Source of the DNA: Miscanthus floridulus
Taxonomy: Eukaryota > Streptophyta > Magnoliopsida > Poales > Poaceae
Reading direction: 5' to 3'
DNA: 64,000 bases
Assembly: GCF_019320115.1 (NCBI RefSeq)
Contig: NC_089595.1
Coordinates: 111,244,461 to 111,308,460 of the forward strand
The position numbers were made by a program, and so were the translations under genes. The notes beneath the pieces were generated by a model. It did not search any database. It was not told where the DNA came from and was given only the letters and a program-made list of their open reading frames with translations. This document shows positions 42,410 through 54,354 of the stretch, in pieces (the first letter of the stretch is position 1; each line of letters opens with the position of its first letter).

Positions 42410-45400
42410 AAGGTCACGCGCCGTGAGGTCTACACGGCCGAACCGGCCACACCTCCCTTCTTCCGGTGGTCAGAGTCTGCCATAACCTTCGATCGGACCA
42501 ACCATCCAGAGAGCGTCCCACCTCCAGGAAGATATCCGCTCATGGTTGACCCGATCGTCAGCCCAAAGCGGCTCACCAAAGTACTGATGGATGGAGGCAG
42601 CAGCCTCAACATCATGTATGCCAAGACGCTCGACGAAATGGGCATCGACCAAACATGCCTCCGCCCAACCCGAGCACCTTTCCACGGTATCGTGCCCGGG
42701 AAGCAGGCCATGCCACTTGGGCAAATTGATCTGCACGTTACCTTTAGGGATCAGTTCAATTATAGGACTGAAACCATCACCTTCGAGGTGGTTGGGTTCT
42801 CCAGAACATTCCATGCCATCCTGGGATGTCCATGCTATGCGAAGTTCATGGTCGTCCCCAACTATACATACCTCGAGCTAAAGATACCTAGCCCCCATGG
42901 GGTCATCACTGTCGGTGCCTCCTTCCAGCACGCCTATGAGTGCGAGGTCGAGTGCTGTGGTCACGTCATAGCAATCGTCGCCTCCGGAGAGCTCGCCGCC
43001 CTCAGGGAGGAGGTCACCGATGAGGCGCCCGACACCTAGAAGTCGGCCGGGTCGTTCGAGCCTACAGAAAGCTCTAAAGAAGTCCTCATAGACCCTGGGA
43101 GCGCCGAGGGTAAAATGGTACGCATTGGTACCACGGTTTCCTCCGAATAGGAAGGCGCGCTCGTCGGCTTCCTCCGCGCTAACAGAGACATCTTTGCATG
43201 GAAACCCTCGAATATGCCAGGCATTCTGAGGGAAGTCGCTGAGCATACCTTAAACATCCATCTAGGCTCCAAGCCAGTGAAGCAACGTCTACGTCGCTTA
43301 GACGAGGAGAAACGTAGGGCCATCGGCGAGGAGATAGCCAAACTTTCGGTGGTCGGATTCATCATGGAAGTATACCACACAGAGTGGTTAGCTAATCCCG
43401 TTCTTGTACGAAAGAAGAGTGGGAAATGGAGGATGTGTGTTGACTATACGGGTCTCAACAAGGTGTGTCCAAAGGATCCGTTTCCTTTGTCGTGCATAGA
43501 CCAAATAGTCGACTCTACCTCGGGGTGCAAAACCCTCTGCTTCCTTGATGCATACTCCGGCTACAATCAAATCGTGATGAAAGAGTCTGACCAGCTCGCG
43601 ACATCTTTTATCACCCCCTTTGGATCGTTCTGCTACATCTCGATGCCATTCGGTCTGAAGAACGCGGGGGCTATGTACTAGCGTTGTATGCTCAAATGCT
43701 TCGGGAACCTCATCGGGCATACCATTGAGGCTTACATTGACGACATCGTAGTTAAGTCCAAAAGGGCTTACCACCTCATTGTTGATCTTGAGCAGACCTT
43801 CGCAAAACTCCGAGCGAATAGCATCAAACTCAATCCTGAGAAGTGTGTTTTCGGGGTCCCAAGGGACATGCTTCTCGGCTTCATCGTCTCCAAGCGTGAC
43901 ATCGAAGCCAACCCAGAGAAAATCTCAGCCATCACAAGGATGGGCCCGATTCAGAACATAAAGGGGGTTCAGAGAGTCACAGGGTGCCTCATCGCACTCA
44001 GCCGATTCATCTCGCGCCTCGCCGAATGAGGTCTCCCCCTTTATTGACTCTTGAAGAAAGCTGACCGCTTTGAGTGGACATCCGAGGCCCAGGAGGCACT
44101 TGACATGATCAAGATGCTTCTGACAAAGGCCCCGATCTTGGTTCCTCCAACTGATGGAGAATCCCTTCTGCTATACATAGCGGCCACCATGCAAGTGGTC
44201 AGTGCCGCCCTGGTAGTGGAGCGGGAAGAAGAGGGGCACGCCCTCAAGGTGCAGCGCCCTATGTACTTCATCAGTGAGTAATATCTGACTCTAAGACCCG
44301 CTACTCTCAAATCTAGAAACTCCTATACGCCGTTCTCATCACCAAGAGGAAGCTACGCCACTACTTCGAGTCACACCCGGTGATGGTCATGACGTCGTTC
44401 CCCCTCGGCAAGGTCATCCAAAGCTAGGACGCCACGTGAAGAACCGCAAAGTGGGCACTTGAGTTGATGGATCAAGGCATTACGTATGCCTCTCGAACGG
44501 TGATCAAATCCTAGGTGTTGGCTGACTTCATCGCGGAATGGACCAAGGTCCAAACACCATCGGCGGTTGTCGATCAAGAGTACTAGATGATGTACTTCGA
44601 CGGATCGCTAATGAAGAAGGGCGCCGGCGCAGGGCTGGTCTTTGTATCGCCCCTCGGGGTACGCATAAGGTAAATGGTTCATCTCGATTTCCCCTCATCC
44701 AATAATGTGGCTGAGTACGAAGCACTCATCAACGGCCTACGCATTGCCATCGAGTTGGGTATCTGACGCCTCGACATCCGGGGTGACTCCCAGCTGGTCG
44801 GCAACCAAGTCATGAAGGAGTCGAGCTATCACGACGCCAAAATGGCTGCATACTGCCAAGAAGTCCGATGGCTGGAGGGCAAATTCGACGGTCTCGAATT
44901 CAATCACATCCCAAGGAGCCTCAATGAGGTGGCCGATGCGCTTATGAAGGCGGCATCCGGCCGAGAGCCAGTGCCAACAGGTGTCTTCACCAGCGACCAA
45001 CATAAGCCCTCAGTGCGCTACGAAGGGTCGAAGCAGGCCAATGACAGTCCATACGATCCAGCCTCGGGGGCTAACCAACTGACGATTCCATCTGGCCCCG
45101 AGGTCATGGTGCTTGAAGAACATCCAGCGATAGAGCCTGACCCTCTGGTCGACTGGAGAACACTCTACCTCGACTACTTCCTACGTGACACGCTGCTGAC
45201 GGATAAGATGGAAGCTCAACAACTCGCGCATTGCGCTAAGTCCTTCATTCTTGTAGAAGGCAAACTCTACAAACGAAGCCACACTGGGATCCTACAGCTC
45301 TGCATCCCCATCAAATAGGGGAAGCATTTGCTGAGTGATATACATGGTGGAGTCTGTGGTCACCACGCCGCGCCTAGAACCTTAGTTGGCAACGCATTCT

Positions 45401-46389
45401 GATAGGGCTTCTACTGTCCCACTGCAGTAGCCGATGCCAAGCAGATCATGCGCACCTACAAAGGGTGTCAGTACTACGCTCGGCAAACTCACCTCCCGAC
45501 CCAGGCACTCCAGATGATCCCCATCACATGGCCCTTCACGGTCTAGGGGCTCAATCTGGTTGGACCTCTGAAGAAAGTGTTTGGGGGCTACACCCACTTG
45601 CTTGTCACCATAGACAAGTTTACGAAGTGGATAGAAGCTCAGCCAATCTCCGTGATCAAATCCGAGCAAGCTATGCTATTCTTCCTTGACATCATCCATC
45701 GCTTTGGAGTACCGAACTCCATCATTACAGACAATGGCACACAGTTCACCGGTAAGAAGTTCCTTTGATTATGCGATGAAAATCACATCCGGGTCGATTG
45801 GGCCATCGTCGTGCACCCCCAAACGAATGGGCAGGTCGAGCGCACAAACGGCATGCTCCTACAGGGCCTCACGCCCAGAATCTTCAACCGGTTGAACAAA
45901 TTTGGCACACGATGGGTCACCGAGCTCCCCACGGTGCTCTGGAGCCTACGGACAACCCCCAGCTGAGCCACTGGCTACACGCCTTTCTTCATGGTCTATG
46001 GTTCTGAGGCCATCCTCCCAACCGACCTCGACTATAGAGTGCCAAGAATCAGAGCATACGATGAACAGGGAGCCGAGGCATCCCATGAAGACGCCATGGA
46101 CTAGCTAGACGAAGCTCACGACATCGCCCTCCTCCACTCGGCCAAGTACCAGCAGGCGCTGCGATGGTACCATAGTCGACGGGTGCAGGACCGAGCCTTC
46201 AACATCGAGGACCTAGTCCTCCGCCTCGTGCAAAGCAACAAGGACCGCCACAAGCTCTCCCCACCCTGGAAGGGGCCGTACGTCGTCGCGGAAGTACTCC
46301 GGCCAGGCGCCTACAAGTTGAAAACCATCGATGGTGAGGTCTTTACCAACGCTTGGAACATTGAGCAGCTACGTCGTTTTTACCCCTAA
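42410..46389 (+). pseudogene. Gypsy 2 pol: protease, reverse transcriptase, RNase H, integrase, heavily interrupted
   Basis: Domains are in Gypsy order. The protease has VLMDGGSSLNIMYAKTL (about 42580-42635). Reverse transcriptase (about 43240-43990) has CVDYTGLNKVCPKDPFP, LCFLDAYSGYNQI and the catalytic YIDDIV near 43734. RNase H (about 44590-44960) has MMYFDGSLMKKGAGAG and NNVAEYEALINGL. The integrase zinc region is near 45330-45480; its core (45540-45960) shows GLNLVGPL, where the catalytic Asp is Asn, then ITDNGTQF and QTNGQVERTNG. The C-terminal domain is open (46183-46389). One frameshift lies near 44277. About 20 further stops, mostly TAG, interrupt the two frames. Confidence 0.92.
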
Positions 46390-49300
46390 ATAAACGCATA
46401 CTTTCTCTTATCAGTTTTTGTCATCAAAATCCCCAATCTTTCATGAGATCTGACCCCTGCAAGTGCGAGGGGTCAGACCTCACTTGGGGGCTGGAATGAG
46501 TATGTTTATCTTACAAACATTCTCTGTGTTTTCCCTCTGTTCTCATGGTAAGTCCTAAGGGCTAGGATTTCGGGAACAAACTCTGAGTATAACTGGTAGG
46601 ACTACGGGAAACCCACGCCCTAGTGGCTACGGTCTCCTTGCTCACCAGCGTGATCAGAATTGGCTCGCCCGCACTCCGAGCTTTTGCGACCTTAACTATG
46701 GGAAGGGTCGGAAGGCACTAAAACTCTTTTACAAAAAGAGGGAGAAGAGCTTAAAAGCTATTTGCCGTAACGAAATTTGAGAACTAGTTCATTTTTTGAC
46801 AAATTCATCGCTTACAAAGTGATTTCATCATGAAAAGGGACTGATGTATTCATCAATACAAAAACTATTCCCATGGGGGCTCCCCCCAAAACTTAAACGA
46901 TTACATTTTCTGACAAGTTCCACTCTAAATACTACTACGGTCGCCGCACCAAGCTCTCCATCGGCAACGTCCTACCGCCCCGAGGGATCCTTGAGGGCGC
47001 CGTCGTCTGCAACATCAAGCACCACGTCGGTGACCATGGTGTCTTCGCTAGGGTGTCCAGGGACTACGCCATCGTGATCAGCCACGACCCTGACAACGGC
47101 ACCTGGACGAGGGGCGCTGCCCACCGAAGAATGGCCGCCATGGCTGATGGATGTCTCTGACATCTCATCAAACTTCATGAACTAGCTGATCTGAGCAGCT
47201 GCAAGGGCAAAAACCCCCATCGACGCAGTCCTGGGCGGCTTCCCCATCGACAAGGCTCGCTCAGAGAAGATTCACCAGAAGAGTTTTCTGTACGGCTCCA
47301 TCCCAACGAAGGCCTCGCGGATGACGACAAAGCTGACGATGCTCAGCACCCTCCAGTGCGCCTCCTCCTTCGGCGGAAGCGGCCCCTTCTCGGCGAAGGC
47401 GGCCAGCACCATCTCATCTACGTTGGATGACCTCCAGCTCGACATCGCGCTCTAGATTCACAAACGGATCTATGAGTTCTCCTCTCCCTCGCATTACCCT
47501 CTCTCACTTAGGAACCACCGTGACATGCGAACACGCTCGGCGAGAAGGAAAAAGGAGGAGAGGTAGCAGCTCAAGAATAGGCAGAGGAATGGGACGATAA
47601 CCCTCTCCCTTCCCCTATTTAAGGAGGAGACATAGCAGGTGGAGAAAGGCGAAAGGTTGGGACGAAAAAACCCTCTCCCTTCCCCTATTCAATGCAGATG
47701 GGAACTCGATGCTGATGGGAATTCAAGGGGAAGTGTTTGGACCAACGGGACATGCTCTGCTCGACGAGATGGCACTTGGTCAAACCGGACATGGCCTGGG
47801 CATGGCCCACCACTACCGCATGCCGAGCGCGAGAAACAAGGCGCACCCGTATGCAGACGACTCTCCGCTTTCCCAGGCAGGACCTAAAAGGACCCAACGA
47901 CGGAACCTCCATCAAGGGGAGCCCAACGGGCCTCCTGGGTCGATCGGATGGCCTAGACGGACGCCAAATGAATGGCCGCTAAAAGATAAGCACCTTTGTT
48001 TACTTACTTTGCGTGTCAATTTTACTACCGAGCCTCCGACCCCAGCAATAGCAGGGGCGTGGACATCGCTCGAGGGCTGCCGAGAGTGTCTACTCATTTA
48101 GACATTCTCTTCGCCCGACCCCTCCTTACATTTAAAAACCGGGGGCGCGGTGTGCGGGTGTTAAACTTTGAGTAAAACTGGACGAACCGCTAGACCCTAC
48201 GCCCCAGCGGCTACGAAGTTTTTGTTCACCAGCGTAATCGAATTCACAGTTCCCCGCACCCCAAGCTTTAGCATTCGCCTTCTCGAGAAGGGTTTGGAGG
48301 GGTCTACCTATGGAATCTCTTTCAAGGAGAAGCTGTCAGGTCGCCCAAGTCGATCGAACGGCTCGGATCGCTATCGAGATATAGGAACGAAAAATTGTGA
48401 TGCTCGTGCAGGTTACATCGGCCCCATCGCAAATGTCGGACCCGAGCCCCGCACGGACATGTTCGGTAAGTGCTTCCCGTCACTCATGTCGCCGAGGTAA
48501 CATCTCTGACCCCTGCTTTCATTTCCATTATATCATACATTAATCCCATACATTCAAACGTTGCATATGCAATTGCTGCATCTCAACGCTTCGCGTCGCA
48601 TCATGAAGCGGTAGTCCCCTCATTCGATATGAGCAGCAACTGATTGGGATTCGAAGGCCGGCCCACGAAGGGCTCGAGGCCGCCTCGCGTCAAACAGAGC
48701 CAGGGGAGAAAAACCGAGATGAGCCCCAACGGCCTTGCCCAACCCCACTCAAAAGCGGACAGGGACGTCTTGACCTCTCTCGTTCAATTCTAACCTCGAG
48801 CCAAACCCATAGAATCTTCGTCGAGGAGAGGCCAACGGGCCACCCGAGCCTATCGAACAGCTCGGGCATCTGCCGGGAGGCAGGTTAAGAAGTAGTGGAA
48901 TGCCACATGAGGGCTCCGCTGACCCCATAAGCGAATAACAAACCCAGATTCCACACGAACATGCCCATTAGCGAGCTCATTGAGCGTGACACTCGAGCCA
49001 TCGAGGCAAGTATCGTTAGCTTAGCCCCTCCGGTTGCAGAAACCGAGGACGGGGTTACGCGTAAAAGACGGCCGACCCCTATCAGACCCCAAGGGGCTTG
49101 GGGGCTCGAGCCGCTTGATCCTAGATCAAGAGACCGAGGTTCGAAGGCTAGCCCGTGAAGGGTACGAGGCCGCCTCACGTCGAATAAGAGCTAGGGGAGA
49201 AAACACAGATGAGCCACAGCGGCCTTTGCCCAACCCGCATAGAGGCGGATAGGGTCATCTCAACCTTCTAGTTCAATCCAGCCTCTAGCCGAGCCCATAG

Positions 49301-50159
49301 AATCCCCATTGAGGGGGAATCTATTGGAGGCAGGTTAAGGAGCAACAGAATGCCACCTGAGGGCTTTGCCGACCCTATCATGAGCGACAGGACTGGATTC
49401 CGTTCAAACATCCCTGTTAGCGAGCTCATCAAGCATGTCACTCGAGCCATCATGGCAAGTGACGTCGCCACAACCCCTCCAGTTGCGAAAACCTCGAACG
49501 GGACAACAGTCACAGAAACGAACCGACCCTTGACCGAATCCCCACCACGCACGGGGGCATGGGGAAGGTTGGACTTGCAAGGAGACCGAATGCACGGTCG
49601 CACAACGATAGCTAAAAACCAAAGGAAGGGGTACGTGCGAATACAAGAGCAGTTTCGCTATCCTCTCTTCGGTCTCTAGTGACATTCGACTCTAGCAACC
49701 GCAAGGGGTCGGATCTCACTTGGGGGCTAGTAAAGGTATAAAACCCTCTTTTTTTGAAACAGTCACTGCAGCAGACCTCTTCCTCGCGTTAAGGTTAGTG
49801 GCAAGGTTTGTGGGAACAAATAACCGAGCGTGCCTGGTAAGACTGCAAAAACTCACGCCCCGACGGCTATGGTAACTTTGCTCACCAGCATAATTGAAAT
49901 TTCCCTCTTATACACCTCAGGCCCTACGGTCTTAACGAATGGAAGGGTCAGATTGCATAAGCACCTTTTTTGAATGCAAAAGGAAGAAAGCAAGTTCAAT
50001 CAAACGAAACGAAATTGCAAATTTGTTTAACAAAATGAAGTTGTGAATCTATTTTCAAAAGAATCGACACTTGTCCACAGATTATAGATAAATGTCCATC
50101 AGACTCATTCAACTAACTACCCCCTCTCGGGGAGAACCATATCCTCAATTTTGCTCGCC
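46390..50159 (+). other. Gypsy 2 non-coding spacer between pol and the antisense ORF
   Basis: This 3.8-kb spacer has no supported gene. Three copies of a GGCTACGG...TTGCTCACCAGCGTGATC box lie at about 46611-46655, 48201-48239 and 49851-49895. Two direct copies of a ~490-bp unit lie at about 48650-49140 and 49141-49570. TCACTTGGGGGCTGG-type phrases stand near 46485 and 49718, matching one in Gypsy 1 near 28150. Short frames such as 47709-48101 lack motifs. Confidence 0.75.
48650..49570. repeat. Tandem duplication of a ~490-bp unit in the Gypsy 2 spacer
   Basis: Both copies share, in order, TTCGAAGGCYRGCCC, GAGGCCGCCTC, CAGATGAGCC-like sequence and GAGGCAGGTTAAG. They continue with AGAATGCCACCTGAGGGCT, TTAGCGAGCTCAT and CACTCGAGCCATC. 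They have diverged substantially, and the second copy is the shorter. Confidence 0.8.
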
Positions 50160-53100
50160 AGGGTTTCCGCAAAGGGAGTCACCGTTGCTTCTATGTCATT
50201 CAGCTAAGAGGGTTCATAGCCAGGCGTGAAACCAAGGCTCATCGCCTCAAAATCGATGTTGTCATCATAATACGAGCGGGCGATGGTGAAGGCATGGGTG
50301 ATCCTTGAGCGAAGAGCTTCCTTCTCCAGCTGGCGCACCCGCGTCGTGATATCTGTGGCACAGGCCGCGAGCGAGCTGGTCCCCTCCGCCTGCACCACCT
50401 ACAGGTCGTCGTAGACTATGCCATGGGCAACCTTCAGGATATCCGATTTGTCACTCTCCGCCTGAAGAAGACTCCTCGCCTCGGCGAGATCCGTGGCCAT
50501 TTTGGCAGCAGCACCCTCGGCAACCTTCAAGATATCGAGCTCGTCGCTCTTTCACGGTCTCCAGCTCGGCCTGGAGGGAGCTGATCCTCCGTTGCGCCTC
50601 ATCGCACTCTCAAACAGCCTAGTCATGCTCCTTGCAGGCCACGCCATGCTCCAAATGGAGCCGGGCGACCATCTCGGCGTCCAATTTCACCCTCTGCTCT
50701 AGGGCCGCAGACCTTTCCTCGGCTACTAGCCTAAGATCCTGCTCCCTCTCGGCCTCAGCCAGGAGGTCAATGATCCGCTGGCGGGTCTCAGCATCCTACT
50801 GGAGCAGCTCATCCCGCTCCTTCTGCACTTTGGCGGCCTCTTCCTGATCCCACCGTGCCCTCTCCAATAGTTCATCAAAAGACTTCACGGCGAGCTCCGC
50901 ATCCCGGTGGGCCTCGGCCTCCCGCCGTCGAAGATTGTCCGCCTCCACGGCAAGGGGAATCAACTTGGCCACCCTCTGGTGGAGCTGGGTGGTCACGTCC
51001 CTATGCAGCCGTGCCTCATCGATGAGGCAGTCCCAATCCTCCTTGTTTTCATGAAGGAACCGGGATTTCTCCCGGCTACGAGCGATAAGCGACTGAAAGA
51101 AGACGGTGGTCAGAAAACAAAAATAGGTGAAGAAAGAAGAAATTGGGAGGCAAGACCAAGTAAATACCTAGCCAGTGGGAACAATGACATCATGAAGGGC
51201 GCCGCTGGCCTAGTTTAGAGCTTCCAGCATGGCCGTGAACCCCTCGTGGAGCTTCTCCCGCTCCATGCCCTCAGCGGCATCATCGAGGGTGAAGAGTTCC
51301 GACGATGGGTCCCACGGACTCACCCACCGAAGCAGGGGCTCAACCCGTGCGGGCGGGTGGTGGCTCTCTGATGTCAAGGCCAGGGACAACTCCCTGCCGG
51401 TCTCCTCGGCATCCGTCGTAGCATCTGAGGGTCCCTTGGCCATGACCCCCTCCGTCTCGCCCATGGCGGGCGTCGTCTCTGTGGCCGTCGGTGGCATGGC
51501 ACGCGCCGCTGCCTCGGGCGCCACCGCCATGGTTTCTAGGTATGACCCAGCCATCGTAGCCACCATCACCTCCGCCTCCATCGGTGGGACCTCATTCGGC
51601 TATGTCGTGCCCGCCGTGGACGACGCAATGGGTGCGGCCGACAGCTCCGCCTGCCCCAACATCGGCAGCGGCATCACTTCTGTTGCTGGTTGCGCGGCAA
51701 CCTCCAAGGATGCCCCTTGGCCTCACCGACCACCTGACCCACCGAGGGCACGGGCACCACCATGGGCGGCGCTAGACCGGTCGATGAGGCTGTGACACCG
51801 GCTCCGCTCTCGCCCAAAACGGGAGCGACATCTGGCGGTAGCCTCCGCCTTGCCTAAAGGGTGACGGTCTTCTTGGGCGCCATGCTATGGAAGTGCCCCG
51901 CCTGACCCGTCTCCCGATGCTGCAGAAGAAACAAAAGGCGTGAAAAACAGAGAAAAATAGAGAAAAGAGAGAAAAAAGAGGAGTCGGCAACTTACGTTGG
52001 CGCTGTTGGGCGGTGGAGACGTTTGGGGGACGAACCCCTAGTTCCCTGCTCCCCCTCATCAGGGCGGGACCGTTTTGAGCCTGTCCACAGCTCCCGAGCC
52101 TTGGGGCTCGCCTCCCTCGTATCGGAGGGCACTGCGGCGATGTCGCTCCCCTCTCTCGACACCCTAGGCGCGGCGGCAGATCCGCCCACCCCCGCCGGCT
52201 CTTGGGGCGAGGCGACATGTCCACCCGTCCTTGTTGATTCCTGAGGCACGGTGGCGGGGTCGCTCCCCTCCGCTGACACCTTAGGCACGGCGATAGATCC
52301 GCACACCCCTGATAGTTCTAAGGACAGGCCAACGGTCTGGCCCGCCTCCTTCGGCCTCACGGCCGCACCTTCCCTTGCATGAAACGGGAAGGTCCCTGCA
52401 TTGACGAGTGGGTACCTATCAGCATGTCCTCACTTCCTAGGTCACCCCACTCGGTGTCTATGACTACCTCATCACCCTCCTCCTTGTCGTCATCGTTGTC
52501 GTCACTGTCTGTCTCCTCTCCTCACTCCCATGCCCGTAGTTACTCCCGCTTCTTCTTCCTCTTGACCTCCTTCGTCTTCTTCTCCCACTCGGCCATGGTG
52601 CGATTCACCGCCGCCATGAGCAGATCCTTCGGCAGCGGAGCCGGGCAATCCATAAAGATGAGTCTCTTCGGCTGGTCCCGCTATCCCAATGTCAGCATCG
52701 AGGAGTCAGGAGTTCAATTAAAAAGTAGGCACAGGGAAAGAGAACTTACAAAATCAATGTACCCTGGTTCCAGCCGCATTGGGGGATGCCCCGGCACTAG
52801 ATACACAAAATCAAGAACGACGCCAGCGCCGTCCTTCAAGGGCTCCATCGCCTCCTTGATGCGCTACACCACTTCAGAGGGGGGAAGCGCTCCCTCAGCA
52901 AGCGTTGTCCCCTCGAGCGATGCTTTGAGCGCCATCAGATATAGGGGAAGCATGCGACTCATCAGCGGCGCCACCCTTTGTGTGTGATAGGCGTCGATGA
53001 TCCTCGATCCCTTCACGCCCCTCTCCTTCAGAATTCAGATGGCGGCAAGATGGTCCTAGATTTTCTTCTTGTCTTTATCTAGGACACCCCACTTCCATGG

Positions 53101-53630
53101 CTCCGGGAGCTCTTCGATAATGTGCCCAGAGAACGTTGGCAAGAGGGTGGATGTGTCATCCTTGACATAAAACCAATGCGAATGCCACCCCTTGTTGGAG
53201 GTCGATAGATGCATCGACGGGTATTTGTTTACCCGGTTGTTGCGGAGATGAATGCCACACATCCCACTGGCACGCTCAGCTCTTGCCTCTTCTCCCGCTT
53301 CTTCAAGAGGGTGACAGCAAAGAAATACCGCCACAGATCGAAGTGGGGACTAATCCCCAGGAATCCCTCACACAGGGCAACGAACGTCGCAATGTGTTGG
53401 ACTCCGTTGGGGATAAGATGTTGCAGCTCCACCTAGTAGTAGTGCGGGTGTGGCGAATCCTCGCCCGTGCAAGTGAGCGAAGGATACGACATACCCTTCG
53501 GCGGTGACGGCGCGTCCTCATTGCCGGGCAGCTGCCACTCCTCAGCGGTGGTCCACGGGCAAAGGAGGCCACGGCGAACGAGGCCCTCTAGGCACTGAAG
53601 GGTGATATCGGATCTGCACCATGGCTCCAT
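50160..53630 (-). pseudogene. Gypsy 2 antisense ORF (Transposase_28/PF04195-type), interrupted
   Basis: The start is the ATG at 53630 (MEPWCRSDITLQCLEGLVRR), matching MEPWPRFDVLHVRMEGLVKK in Gypsy 1 (56089). Downstream motifs correspond as well: VELQHLIPNGVQHIATF, CEGFLGISPHFDLWRYFFAV, TSNKGWHSHWFYVKDD and FSGHIIEELPEPWKWG. A stop between PHPHYY and VELQHL and frame changes near 53230 and 53055 break it. Leftward follow Ser- and acid-rich linkers, coiled-coil-like segments (50796-50996) and an end resembling that of Gypsy 1 (MSLGFTPGYE). No transposase chemistry is shown for this family. Its persistence in both elements hints at a role in the Tat life cycle or its regulation. Confidence 0.72.
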
Positions 53631-54354
53631 TGAATGATTGGGAGGGGGTGGATGCAAACTTGATGGCAACTGAGATGCGGATCCGGGAAGCTTAGGTGAT
53701 TGGCGGCGAAGGTTGTAGATGCAAAGGCGAGGATGCAAAGTACGGAACCCTAGGGGCGAACCCCTTGGTTTTATAGGGGCGATGGATGTGAGAAGGGCAA
53801 CCATCCACCTAGATCTCTGTGCCTTCCATGATACACCACCACGTCATGTCGCGAGATATGCGCTCGCAATCCCTATCCTTTCAAACCAAAGTCGCGCCGG
53901 ACGTTTCACCTTCTCGGGCAGACCAGGACTCTTTTTCCCGTAGAGGGGATATGGGTCAAAAAAACATTTCTCCGGACCGCCTGGGCCCAAGAGTTCGAGG
54001 GCTAGCCCAATAATTTTGATGGTCGTCCCAATGAGGGATGGGCCCACGAGCGGCCAAAACTCAGGCGCACGAGCCTCAAGGGATTCTCGATCCGTGATCG
54101 AGTCTCAACCGGGCTGACCCTGGACGAATCCCAGCGAACGGGATACCAAGGTTCCCTTTAAGCTATCCAGTTGTCAAAACACCAAATCTCAAAGCCATAC
54201 CCATGAAGGGTCTGAATTACCCCCCGGGCGATTCTATTTGAATCACCCGGGGGCTCGAGGGCTACACCCGTCGGGTGCGCTCGCGCGCACCCTCTGGCAA
54301 GTCAAATCACCCCCCGGGCGATTCTATCCGAATTGCCCGGGGGCTCAGGGCTAC
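53631..54354 (+). other. Gypsy 2 3' untranslated region with two inverted repeats
   Basis: Hairpins CCCCCGGG-C-GATTC / GAATC-A-CCCGGGGG stand at about 54221-54254 and 54311-54343, separated by a GGGTGCGCTCGCGCGCACCC palindrome near 54275. The tract GCCCGGGGGCTCAGGGCTAC then leads into the right LTR at 54355. There is no gene. Confidence 0.7.

Noticed and set aside
50160..53630. Calling the antisense ORF a DNA transposase because of the Pfam name Transposase_28
   Set aside because: It lies antisense in a Gypsy element with LTRs and is shared by sister Tat elements; no catalytic transposase motif is visible.
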